A stretch of DNA of 64,000 nt, from the NCBI GenBank assembly GCA_910588645.1, contig CAJUOY010000005.1:1-64000 (forward strand), given 5' to 3'. Below, one piece after another: positions 17,711-25,490 of the stretch. This DNA is from an uncultured Christensenellaceae bacterium. Its GTDB lineage: Bacteria; Bacillota; Clostridia; Christensenellales; Borkfalkiaceae. A model generated the notes under the pieces. It had not been told where the DNA came from, did not search any database, and worked only from the letters and a program-made list of their open reading frames with translations. Positions within the stretch are counted from its first letter, which is position 1, and every line of letters begins with the position of its first letter. Made by a program: the position numbers and the translations under genes.

Positions 17711-17747
17711 ATACCGACGGCCGAGATATAATCTCGGTCGTCGGTAT
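17711..17747 (-). terminator. Minus-strand terminator of tRNA-Arg
   Basis: A 16-bp stem with one G-U pair (17711-17726 and 17732-17747) is followed on the minus strand by TATTATTTTTTTA. The plus strand lacks a T-tract, though the hairpin could still slow transcripts leaving the ABC operon. Confidence 0.8.
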
Positions 17748-17748
17748 T

Positions 17749-17823
17749 TGGCGTTCCCGCCGGGAGTCGAACCCAAATCTAGCCCTTAGGAGGGGCTTAT
17801 TCTATCCATTGAACTACGGAAAC
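17749..17823 (-). tRNA. tRNA-Arg (anticodon CCU)
   Basis: On the minus strand the gene runs from GTTTCCG (17823-17817) to CGGGAAC-G-CCA (17759-17749). The anticodon arm AGCCC-CTCCTAA-GGGCT gives CCT, which reads AGG. The T-arm contains GGTTCGACT. Confidence 0.95.
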
Positions 17824-17893
17824 AATTTCATACGAACAAAAATATGAAATTTTATTCGCATAAGTAATTTAATAGAAAGCTTAACAAAGCGCA

Positions 17894-17924
17894 AATAAAA
17901 AGCGAGCGAAATTTACGCCCGCTT
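17894..17924 (-). terminator. rpsT terminator
   Basis: On the minus strand AAGCGGGCG/CGCTCGCTT (17924-17916 and 17908-17900) is followed by TTTATTTG. Confidence 0.8.
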
Positions 17925-17928
17925 GTTT

Positions 17929-18192
17929 TTACGCCATTGCGTTGAGCTTTTTCGCAAGTCCGGATTTCTTGTTAGCGGCAGTATTCTTTTTAAGAACACC
18001 CTTGGAAACAGCACAGTCGATTGCCGAACAAGTGGAGGGGAATAAAGCCGTTGCCGCCTTCTTGTCGCCGCTCTCTACAAGCGCAATAAACTTTTTGATT
18101 TCGGTTTTTACTCCCGATTTAATCGACTTGTTTCTTGCGGTTTTCTTTGCGGTTACAAGCACGCGTTTTTTAGCAGACTTAATATTAGGCAT
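17929..18192 (-). CDS. rpsT: 30S ribosomal protein S20
   Basis: S20 binds 16S rRNA early in 30S assembly. This 87-residue, Lys/Ala-rich protein has the typical start MPNIKSAKKRV, the segment ARNKSIKSGVKTEIKKF and the end KSGLAKKLNAM. The length is normal. AAAGGAG lies 8 bp before the ATG. It is monocistronic with its own terminator, divergent from murI. Confidence 0.98.
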   Translation of the reverse strand: MPNIKSAKKRVLVTAKKTARNKSIKSGVKTEIKKFIALVESGDKKAATALFPSTCSAIDCAVSKGVLKKNTAANKKSGLAKKLNAMA

Positions 18193-18236
18193 AACATATC
18201 TCCTTTGGATAGTTGTATTCTCTTAATTCTTAGGTA

Positions 18237-18265
18237 ATTTTATCATAAAAAATACTGCTTGTAAA
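18237..18265 (-). promoter_or_regulatory. rpsT promoter
   Basis: On the minus strand TTTACA (18265-18260) and TAAAAT (18242-18237) are 17 bp apart. Confidence 0.6.
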
Positions 18266-18331
18266 CTGTTTTTTAACGGCTTTTTGCAAATTTTTTAATA
18301 TATTTCGCGTTTGATAAATATTTATATTAGA

Positions 18332-19123
18332 GTGAACGATTATTTTGATAGGGGCGAAGCTCCGGTATGTTTTTTTGACAGCGGAATAGGCGGGTTGACC
18401 GTGTTAAGTAGATGTATAACGCTAATGCCTAATAGAAAATTTGTTTACTTTGCGGATAATTATAACGTACCTTACGGTAGTTTTTCATCTGCAAAACTTC
18501 TACAGATGGTTGATGAAAAGTTTGCCGAAATTAGCGAATATTCACCTTCTGCGGCAGTGATTGCGTGTAATACCGCGACTGCGCAATGCGCGTCATATTT
18601 GAGGGCTAAATATTCATTCAACATAATCGGTATACAGCCGGCGGTGAAACCTGCCGCAGTGGACGCAAAAAAGTGTGTTGTTCTTGCTACCCCGGCAACG
18701 GCCTCGAGTTCGGGAATAAAAGAATTAGTCGAACGCTTCGGTAACGGAGTGACAGAGATTTTGGCGTGTCCCGAATTGGCCGTCTATATCGAAAATAATA
18801 TATTTGACATAGACAAAGATGCAATTACTGGGCTGTTGCCTGATATTGAAGCTGATTCGATAGTATTGGGATGTACGCATTACGTATTTATAGAAGATTT
18901 GGTAAAGGCGCGTTATAAATGTAAAATATTCGACGGAATCGACGGTACGGCAAGACATCTTGCAAATGTTTTGGGGTGTGTGCAAGAGGATAAACAGTCG
19001 GCGTCGCCGCAAGCGCTGATAGATAACGTTTTGTTTGTTGGCGGCGACGAGCGGAAAAACAGAAAAGTACTGGAAAAGTTAATCAATGATCGCGGGGGTG
19101 TGTGCGGAAATTTTTCCCACTAA
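18332..19123 (+). CDS. murI: Glutamate racemase
   Basis: MurI supplies D-glutamate for peptidoglycan. The 263 residues carry the substrate motif FFDSGIGGLTVL near the N-terminus, catalytic Cys79 in ACNTATAQ and Cys181 in LGCTHYVF. The start is uncertain: there is no in-frame ATG before the first motif, GTG 18332 is nearest, and TTG 18311 is possible; neither has a good ribosome site. The gene lies directly before the division cluster, and its last codons and stop coincide with repeats that look like MraZ boxes. It thus provides a wall precursor next to the mur genes. Confidence 0.95.
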   Translation: MNDYFDRGEAPVCFFDSGIGGLTVLSRCITLMPNRKFVYFADNYNVPYGSFSSAKLLQMVDEKFAEISEYSPSAAVIACNTATAQCASYLRAKYSFNIIGIQPAVKPAAVDAKKCVVLATPATASSSGIKELVERFGNGVTEILACPELAVYIENNIFDIDKDAITGLLPDIEADSIVLGCTHYVFIEDLVKARYKCKIFDGIDGTARHLANVLGCVQEDKQSASPQALIDNVLFVGGDERKNRKVLEKLINDRGGVCGNFSH

Positions 19124-19140
19124 TTCCCACTTTTTTCCTA
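19115..19140 (+). promoter_or_regulatory. Candidate MraZ operator (10-bp repeats)
   Basis: TCCCAC at 19115-19120 and again at 19125-19130, with a degenerate TTCCTA at 19135-19140, form direct repeats with a 10-bp period (GTGGGA on the other strand). MraZ binds GTGGG-type direct repeats spaced about 10 bp before its own gene in other bacteria. The first repeat includes the final murI codons and the murI stop. Confidence 0.65.
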
Positions 19141-19147
19141 AAATCTA

Positions 19148-19176
19148 TTGACAATTAAAGAAAAATGTTTTATTAT
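19148..19176 (+). promoter_or_regulatory. Division cluster promoter (Pmra)
   Basis: TTGACA (19148-19153) and TATTAT (19171-19176) are 17 bp apart, directly downstream of the MraZ-type repeats and about 30 bp before mraZ. Confidence 0.8.
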
Positions 19177-19206
19177 GTATTCATCAAGCTCAAAAAGGCG
19201 GAGTAT

Positions 19207-19635
19207 ATGTTTCATCTGACCGGTGAATACAGTCACCAAATGGACACGAAAAACAGAATACGTATTCCGAACAAACTCAAAGGCGACGAAAGGGGTTTGT
19301 ATTTTTCAAAGGGAACTCACAACTGTCTTTTTGTTTATTATGAAGAGAGTTTTAAAGAACTTTTGACAAAGCTTGAGGAAAATATCAAGATGAGCGATGA
19401 AGAGCGGCAAAAGGCGTTGAGAGTTTTTACTAAATCTTTCAGCTGGGTAGAAGGAGACGCACAGGGGCGTATGATACTGCCGCAAAAGCTCAAAGAGTAC
19501 GCAAAGATAGACAGGGACATAATTATCTGCGGCGCAGGTTCGAGAATAGAGATCTGGGCTAAGGAAGTACACGACGAATACTTCAAAGACGCTGATGAGA
19601 ACTTTGACGTATTGTTTAAATCCCTCGGTATTTAA
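19207..19635 (+). CDS. mraZ: Transcriptional regulator MraZ
   Basis: MraZ is a ring-forming DNA-binding protein that represses its own cluster. The 142 residues start MFHLTGEYSHQMDTKNRIRIP, the first of two SpoVT/AbrB-like repeats. The second is VEGDAQGRMILPQKLKEYA. ATG 19207 follows a GGAG site; the open frame extends to a TTG at 19165 that overlaps the promoter and is rejected. It is the first gene of the cluster, and rsmH begins 2 bp after its stop. Confidence 0.96.
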   Translation: MFHLTGEYSHQMDTKNRIRIPNKLKGDERGLYFSKGTHNCLFVYYEESFKELLTKLEENIKMSDEERQKALRVFTKSFSWVEGDAQGRMILPQKLKEYAKIDRDIIICGAGSRIEIWAKEVHDEYFKDADENFDVLFKSLGI

Positions 19636-19637
19636 TT

Positions 19638-20576
19638 ATGAAGTTTGCTCATATTCCCGTAATGCTTGAAGAGTGTATGCAGGGGCTCGATCTCAAACCA
19701 GACGGTATCTATATGGACTGTACTGTCGGAGGGGCAGGCCACTCGTACGAAATATTGAAAAGAACTTCGCCTGCGGGAAGATTAATTGCGACCGACTTGG
19801 ATGACGACGCTATTTGTGCGGCAAACGACAGACTGAAGGAATTTAGCGGTCGCTATCAAATTTTCAAATCCAATTATAAAGATTTTGAAAATGTTTTGAA
19901 TCAAGCAGGCATAGATAAACTTGACGGAGTTATTGCGGATTTCGGAGTTTCGAGTTATCAGCTCGACAATGAAGATAGGGGATTTTCATATATGAAGCCG
20001 AATGCTCCGCTGGATATGAGAATGGACAGAACCTCCGATTTTACGGCTTGCACTCTCATAAACGAATATCCCAAAAACCGTATTGCCGAAATATTAAGGC
20101 GTTACGGTGAAGAAAAATTTGCATCCGACATAGCCGACGGTATTGTAAAAGCGAGAACCCGAAAAGCAATTACGACCTGCGGCGAACTTGTTGACATAAT
20201 AGAAAACTGCATACCGAAAAAATTTCAGCAGAACGGACCGGCGGCAAGAAAAAGTTTTCAAGCCATAAGAATTGCCGTGAACGATGAACTTAGCGGCTTG
20301 TATGAATTTGTTTTAGGTCTTACCCGAAGGCTTAAAACTGGCGGGCGCATAGTCATACTTACATTCCATTCTCTTGAAGACAGGATTGTCAAGCAGGCTT
20401 TCAGATTTTTGGAGACCGACTGTATCTGTGATAAAAGTATACCGGTGTGTGTTTGCGGGAAAGTGAAAGAGATTGAAATTATCACTAAAAAACCCGTTGT
20501 TGCAAGTGTAAAGGAGATGTCTTTAAATTCGCGATCGAAATGTGCTAAATTGAGGATAGCGAGAAAAATAATTTGA
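19638..20576 (+). CDS. rsmH: 16S rRNA (cytosine-1402-N4)-methyltransferase
   Basis: RsmH (MraW) methylates C1402 of 16S rRNA using S-adenosylmethionine. The 312 residues begin HIPVMLEECMQGL and show the SAM motif DCTVGGAGHS. IADFGVSSYQLDNEDRGFS and the late GGRIVILTFHSLEDRIVK are hallmark segments of the family. Spacing from mraZ is 2 bp. The family position, second in the division cluster, is conserved. Confidence 0.98.
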   Translation: MKFAHIPVMLEECMQGLDLKPDGIYMDCTVGGAGHSYEILKRTSPAGRLIATDLDDDAICAANDRLKEFSGRYQIFKSNYKDFENVLNQAGIDKLDGVIADFGVSSYQLDNEDRGFSYMKPNAPLDMRMDRTSDFTACTLINEYPKNRIAEILRRYGEEKFASDIADGIVKARTRKAITTCGELVDIIENCIPKKFQQNGPAARKSFQAIRIAVNDELSGLYEFVLGLTRRLKTGGRIVILTFHSLEDRIVKQAFRFLETDCICDKSIPVCVCGKVKEIEIITKKPVVASVKEMSLNSRSKCAKLRIARKII

Positions 20577-20598
20577 AATTTGCGGTAAGGAGAAAATA

Positions 20599-21312
20599 AT
20601 GGCAGTCGCAATTTTGGAAAAGGAGAGATCCTTAGTTAAAACCGAAGAAAAACGCGAGGAGCAGGCTAAAACTGTTTTTCCTGCGGAAAAAATATCAGAT
20701 GAACAACACAACGCGCGTATCAGTGAAATGTACAAGCGTTTGCTTAATCCTGCCGCGAAAGTGGAGGATGTTTTGGTCCGTACCGAGCAAGCTCCCGTTC
20801 AGCCTAAAAAGCAGCTCTTTGTAGAACCTGCCGCAAAACAGGCTCCTTATCTTGTGGAGAATGCACGTGCTACTGCAGATATATTCCGTGCGGACAACCC
20901 TATAAATCGTAGGTTGTTGCGTTCTGAAGAAATTGTTGACGTTGACGACGAGGAAGAGAACGAGGACCTTCGTCCCACTCAGACTACGATCCAATACAAG
21001 ACTTCCGCCGTAAGAGAAAGCGAAGAAGCCGACGTAATCGAAACGGCAAGCGCAGGGAAAAGATTTTCTTTATCTAAAAGAGAAAAGGGAATTACAGCCG
21101 TAGTAATAAGCGTAATTGTAGCTATGTTTGCTTTGATTATTATCAACTCTGCAATCCTTTCCGGAATGAATGCGGAAATGAGCGCACTGCAAACAACTTT
21201 GGATACGGTTGAAGAGACTTACAATGAAGTTAATAAAGAGGTAGAATCGTTGGTTAACGAAGCGTTGGAAAATGTGGATGAATTTGCCGCGGGCAACGGA
21301 ATGGTAAAGTAA
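20599..21312 (+). CDS. ftsL: FtsL-like division protein with a long cytoplasmic extension
   Basis: The position between rsmH and ftsI, and the single membrane helix (about 166-190, ITAVVISVIVAMFALIIINS), identify an FtsL-type protein of the divisome. The helix is followed by a heptad-like coiled coil (SALQTTLDTVEETYNEVNKEV). FtsL is usually near 120 residues. This one has 237 because of a disordered, charged N-terminal region of about 160 residues with an acidic patch (DVDDEEENEDL). AAGGAG precedes ATG 20599. Sequence identity to FtsL is weak, as usual for this family. Confidence 0.75.
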   Translation: MAVAILEKERSLVKTEEKREEQAKTVFPAEKISDEQHNARISEMYKRLLNPAAKVEDVLVRTEQAPVQPKKQLFVEPAAKQAPYLVENARATADIFRADNPINRRLLRSEEIVDVDDEEENEDLRPTQTTIQYKTSAVRESEEADVIETASAGKRFSLSKREKGITAVVISVIVAMFALIIINSAILSGMNAEMSALQTTLDTVEETYNEVNKEVESLVNEALENVDEFAAGNGMVK

Positions 21313-21352
21313 TTCAAAACCTTTAAATAAAGGATATATCGGGGGTAACACC

Positions 21353-23101
21353 ATAAAAAAATTAAATAAAGCAGGATTTTCCATTACTGTTATACAAAAG
21401 AGGTTATTGTCATTGAGTTTGGCAATAGCCTTTATTTTTTGCATAATACTTGCGAGATTGCTCTATGTGCAGATTGCCTGGGGTTCGGATCTCAAACTCA
21501 AAGCCACGGATCAATGGAACAGAGAGATACCGGTTATCGCATCCAGGGGTATAATCTCCGATTCCAACGGTACTATTATTGCGGGGAACAGAACGACGTA
21601 CAGCGTATTTTTGCGCCCTAACGCAGTGCGTGAAAAGGAGTATACCGCAACGGTATTGAGCGGAATATTTTCTCTTGACGCAAAAACAATATTAAAAAAG
21701 ATAGATGGAAATAAAGTTTCCGAAATAACTATTGCAAGACAGGTCGGCAGTGATAGTATAGAAAAACTTGTGACTTACAATTTGCCGGGAGTCTATTATT
21801 CAAGGGACAATACAAGGCAGTATACTTATGGCGACGCGCTCTGTCAGGTTTTGGGCTTTACGTCTAACGACGGGCTTGGGCTATCGGGTATAGAAAAATA
21901 TTACAACAATATTTTAAGCGGAGTAAACGGTGAAATTACTTATACGACCGACATAGTGGGCAACGAAACCGAAAATTCCGTGGTGGTGTATAACGAGGCG
22001 GAAGACGGCAACGAAATAAGACTTACTATCGATATGGATATACAGCTTGCGGCAGAAGATGCAATGAAGAGCGTATATGCTTCGACTAATGCAAAGTCTG
22101 TGTCCTGTATAGTTCTGAACCCTCAAAACTTCGGCATATATGCTATGGTAAATTATCCTTCGTACGACCTTAACGACGTTCCGCGCGACGATCCGGAGAC
22201 TCTTAACGCGTATTCGAGAAACGTAGTCGTCAGCGATATATACGAACCCGGTTCCACCTTCAAAGTCGTAACTGCCGCGGCCAATATCGAGGAATATCTT
22301 AACGGCAATAGTAAGGCATTTTCACCTTCGTACGTATTTAACGGCAGTCGTACGCGTACTGTCGACGGTACTAAAATCAAATGTTGGTCAGATCATTCCA
22401 ATGGAAAACATTCTAATCAGACATTATCAAGTGCGCTTAATAACAGCTGTAACCCGTGCTTTACCGATATGGCGCTTTCCTTGGGAAGCCGGATTTTTTA
22501 TAAATATCTTAGCGCTTTCGGGTTCGGAAGCGTAACGGGCCTGGATTTTAACGGCGAGGCTTTGGGAATGCTTGTTCCTCAAACGGCTGTACGCGACTGC
22601 GATCTTGCCAGAATAGGATTCGGGCAGACAATCGCCGTTACAGGTATTCAGTTGGCGTGCGCCATTGGCGCGGCGGTCAACGGAGGAAACTATTATATTC
22701 CTCACCTGTTAAAAAGCGTTGTTTCTCCCGAGGGTAAAATATTATCCGAGTATAAGCCTTTACTTAAAAATAAGGTTATAAGCGAAAAGGCTTCTGCAAT
22801 GCTTGCGGAAATGCTTGAAGGCGTAGTTACCGAAGGCAGCGGAAAGCAGGCATATATAGAGGGTTATCGCGTAGGCGGCAAGACGGGAACTGCTCAAAAA
22901 TATGAGGACGGACACGTGGCGCAGGGCAAATACGTTTCCTCTTTTTGCGGTTTTTTCCCTGCAAATAAGCCCGAGTATCTCGCGCTTATTATAGTCAACG
23001 AGCCTCAGGGCACGTATTACGGTAGTGCGGTTGCCGCTCCCGTAGCAAAAGAAATATTTCAGGATATAATAAAAATCAAAAATATACAACGGTACGATTG
23101 A
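21353..23101 (+). CDS. ftsI: Division-specific penicillin-binding protein (FtsI/SpoVD class)
   Basis: This class B transpeptidase cross-links septal peptidoglycan. It has an N-terminal anchor helix (SLAIAFIFCIILARLLYVQI), a pedestal domain and a transpeptidase domain. Counting from TTG 21407, the domain holds the active Ser283 in GSTFKVV, NNSCN as the SxN motif and Lys492 in GGKTGTAQ. No PASTA domains are present. The start is unclear. The frame is open from 21308 but has no ATG, GTG or TTG before 21407, which would remove the usual basic N-terminus. ATA 21353, 6 bp after GGGGGT, gives KKLNKAGFS and is chosen here; TTG 21407 or 21413 are alternatives. Confidence 0.9.
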   Translation: MKKLNKAGFSITVIQKRLLSLSLAIAFIFCIILARLLYVQIAWGSDLKLKATDQWNREIPVIASRGIISDSNGTIIAGNRTTYSVFLRPNAVREKEYTATVLSGIFSLDAKTILKKIDGNKVSEITIARQVGSDSIEKLVTYNLPGVYYSRDNTRQYTYGDALCQVLGFTSNDGLGLSGIEKYYNNILSGVNGEITYTTDIVGNETENSVVVYNEAEDGNEIRLTIDMDIQLAAEDAMKSVYASTNAKSVSCIVLNPQNFGIYAMVNYPSYDLNDVPRDDPETLNAYSRNVVVSDIYEPGSTFKVVTAAANIEEYLNGNSKAFSPSYVFNGSRTRTVDGTKIKCWSDHSNGKHSNQTLSSALNNSCNPCFTDMALSLGSRIFYKYLSAFGFGSVTGLDFNGEALGMLVPQTAVRDCDLARIGFGQTIAVTGIQLACAIGAAVNGGNYYIPHLLKSVVSPEGKILSEYKPLLKNKVISEKASAMLAEMLEGVVTEGSGKQAYIEGYRVGGKTGTAQKYEDGHVAQGKYVSSFCGFFPANKPEYLALIIVNEPQGTYYGSAVAAPVAKEIFQDIIKIKNIQRYD

Positions 23102-23102
23102 T

Positions 23103-24542
23103 ATGAAGCTTAGCGAAATTTTAAAAAACTTAACGGCAAGTTTGATTTCAGGTAATGAAGATACGGAAATCAGCGGAGTTGCGACAGATTCCAAAAAAGT
23201 GCAGAAGGGAGATTTGTTCATATGTTATTGCGGCAAAAGTCACGATTCACACGATGATATAGCCGAAATAACAAAAAAAGGAGCTGCGGCTGTAATCTGT
23301 GAAAAAAAGCTCGATACCGACCTCCCTCAGATTTTGGCGCAGGACGGCAGGGCGCAGATTGCCCGCGCCGCCCGCGCCTTTTACGGATTCCCCGATAAAA
23401 AACTTAAAATTGTTGGCGTTACCGGTACCAACGGGAAAACTACGACCACATATATGCTCGATTCTATATTTAAATTCAACGGAAACAAGACTGGAAAAAT
23501 AGGTACTCTCGGAATTAGTTACGATGGTAAATTCATTGTTCCCGAGCTCACTACGCCCGATCCCGTATATCTGTATTCCGTGCTTGCCGATATGGCTGCT
23601 TCGGGAGTAGAGTATGTATTTATGGAAGTTTCCGCGCACGCTCTTTTCTATGACAAAATTTTCGGATTGACTTTCGAAGCGGGCATTTTGACGAATTGTA
23701 CGCAGGATCATCTTGATTTCTTCGGTAATATGCGCGATTATGCGGACAGTAAAAAGCTTATGTTTAAAGCAGGGAGATGTAAGAGAATAATAGTAAACTC
23801 CGACGATGATCTTGGGATAGAGCTATTGGCCGAATTGCGAGGAACCATAAGTTACGGTCTTAAAAACCCTGCCGACGTGTTTGCCGTCGATATAAACGAA
23901 AAGCTTGACGGAAGTACGTTTGTCCTGAACTTGTTTGACGAACTATATGAAATAAAATTAAGTATGCCTGCGTTACATAACATCTATAATTCTATGGCTG
24001 CGGCAACCTGCGCAAAGCTTTTGGGGGTAAAAACTTCTGTCATTGCCGCGGGGTTATACGGCTTGAAAGTGGTTGCGGGCAGACTGGAACACGTTGCAAA
24101 ATTCAACGGAGCGGATATATTTGTCGACTTTGCCCATACGCCTGACGGATTGGAAAAATCTTTGAAATCACTTAAAAAGTTATGTAAAGGAAAGCTGTAC
24201 TGCCTGTTCGGTTGCGGCGGGAACCGCGACAAAACAAAAAGGCCCTTAATGGGAAAAACGGCGGCAGAGAATTCCGATTTTTGTATAATAACTTCGGATA
24301 ATCCTCGTTTCGAAGATCCGTTTGACATTATCTGCGAGATAGAAAACGGTATTAAGTCTACGGGTAAGCAATACGTAACTGTTACCGAAAGGGAAATAGC
24401 CACGGAATATGCCATACGTCTGCTTGAAAAGGGAGATATTCTTCTTGTAGCAGGTAAGGGCGGTGAAAATTATCAGGAGATAATGGGTATAAAGCACAGC
24501 TATAATGACAATACGGTAATAAAAACTATAATCGGCACGTAA
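23103..24542 (+). CDS. murE: UDP-MurNAc-L-Ala-D-Glu:meso-diaminopimelate ligase
   Basis: MurE adds the third amino acid to the peptidoglycan stem. The 479 residues hold the Mur ligase P-loop GVTGTNGKTTT, the central HxxDH-type region LTNCTQDHLDFFGN and the ring VDFAHTPDGLEKSL. Asp399-Asn-Pro-Arg402 is the DNPR motif that selects meso-diaminopimelate; lysine-adding enzymes differ here. The start lies 1 bp after the ftsI stop and the stop overlaps mraY by one base. The organism therefore needs a diaminopimelate supply. Confidence 0.97.
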   Translation: MKLSEILKNLTASLISGNEDTEISGVATDSKKVQKGDLFICYCGKSHDSHDDIAEITKKGAAAVICEKKLDTDLPQILAQDGRAQIARAARAFYGFPDKKLKIVGVTGTNGKTTTTYMLDSIFKFNGNKTGKIGTLGISYDGKFIVPELTTPDPVYLYSVLADMAASGVEYVFMEVSAHALFYDKIFGLTFEAGILTNCTQDHLDFFGNMRDYADSKKLMFKAGRCKRIIVNSDDDLGIELLAELRGTISYGLKNPADVFAVDINEKLDGSTFVLNLFDELYEIKLSMPALHNIYNSMAAATCAKLLGVKTSVIAAGLYGLKVVAGRLEHVAKFNGADIFVDFAHTPDGLEKSLKSLKKLCKGKLYCLFGCGGNRDKTKRPLMGKTAAENSDFCIITSDNPRFEDPFDIICEIENGIKSTGKQYVTVTEREIATEYAIRLLEKGDILLVAGKGGENYQEIMGIKHSYNDNTVIKTIIGT

Positions 24543-25483
24543 TGAGAACTATTTGTCTTGCGCTTCTAAGCGCTTTTGCCGCGTCAATACTTCTTATATT
24601 GCTTATATTGCCGCTCCTAAAGCGGATGAAGGCAGGGCAGTATATACTCGGCTACGTAAAGGAACATAAAAATAAGGGGGGCACGCCTACAATGGGCGGG
24701 CTTGCCTTTATTTGCGCTATTGTCGTTGTCGGAATTTGTTTTCTCGGTTTCGGCAGCGGCGACGTCAATCTGACTCTTGCAATCACCGCAAGTTTTATGA
24801 TTGTGGGATTTTTGGACGACTTTTTAAAGATACACCGCAAGGATAACGGCGGTTTAAGACCTTATCAAAAAATATTGTTTCAGATTTCAATAGCTACCGT
24901 CGCCGCGGTATATTGTTACGTGAATGATAAAACCGTGTTGAATATTCCCTTTTGCAATTTAAGCTTTGATATAAGTTGGGGAATAATTCCTTTGGTTATC
25001 TTTATTTTTGCAGCAACCGTGAATTGCGTGAATCTTACCGACGGACTGGACGGTCTTGCCGGCGGGACAAGCTGCGCTTATTTGTTAATCTTGGGAATAA
25101 TGCTGTCTTTAAAAAGTTCTGAAAGCGCGCTTCTGTGTTTTATTGGCGTGGGGGCAGTCGCGGCATTTTTGATTTTTAATACTAACAAAGCGGCGCTTTT
25201 TATGGGTGACACGGGCTCGCTTGCGCTCGGAGGATTGATCTCTTGTCTTTCCGTATTTTCGGGGAACTCACTTTATATTCCGATACTCGGAGTAATGTTC
25301 GTAGTTTCGGGAATATCCGTTATAGTACAAGTCATATACTATAAACGGACAAGCAAGAGAGTGTTTTTAATGGCTCCTGTTCATCATCATTTTCAGATGA
25401 AAGGTTTTACGGAATGTAAAATTTCATATTGCTATTTTGCAATTACTTGCCTTGTCGGAATAATTTCATTAATTTTTTGGTGA
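24542..25483 (+). CDS. mraY: Phospho-N-acetylmuramoyl-pentapeptide transferase
   Basis: MraY makes lipid I by moving phospho-MurNAc-pentapeptide onto undecaprenyl phosphate. The 313 residues form about ten membrane helices. They include FLDDFLKIHRKDNGGL with the catalytic aspartates, NLTDGLDGLAGG, the AALFMGDTGSLALGG loop and the PVHHHFQMKG histidine motif. The protein is slightly shorter than the usual 320-360 residues. The ATG overlaps the murE stop. Confidence 0.97.
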   Translation: MRTICLALLSAFAASILLILLILPLLKRMKAGQYILGYVKEHKNKGGTPTMGGLAFICAIVVVGICFLGFGSGDVNLTLAITASFMIVGFLDDFLKIHRKDNGGLRPYQKILFQISIATVAAVYCYVNDKTVLNIPFCNLSFDISWGIIPLVIFIFAATVNCVNLTDGLDGLAGGTSCAYLLILGIMLSLKSSESALLCFIGVGAVAAFLIFNTNKAALFMGDTGSLALGGLISCLSVFSGNSLYIPILGVMFVVSGISVIVQVIYYKRTSKRVFLMAPVHHHFQMKGFTECKISYCYFAITCLVGIISLIFW

Positions 25484-25490
25484 GGTGTGT

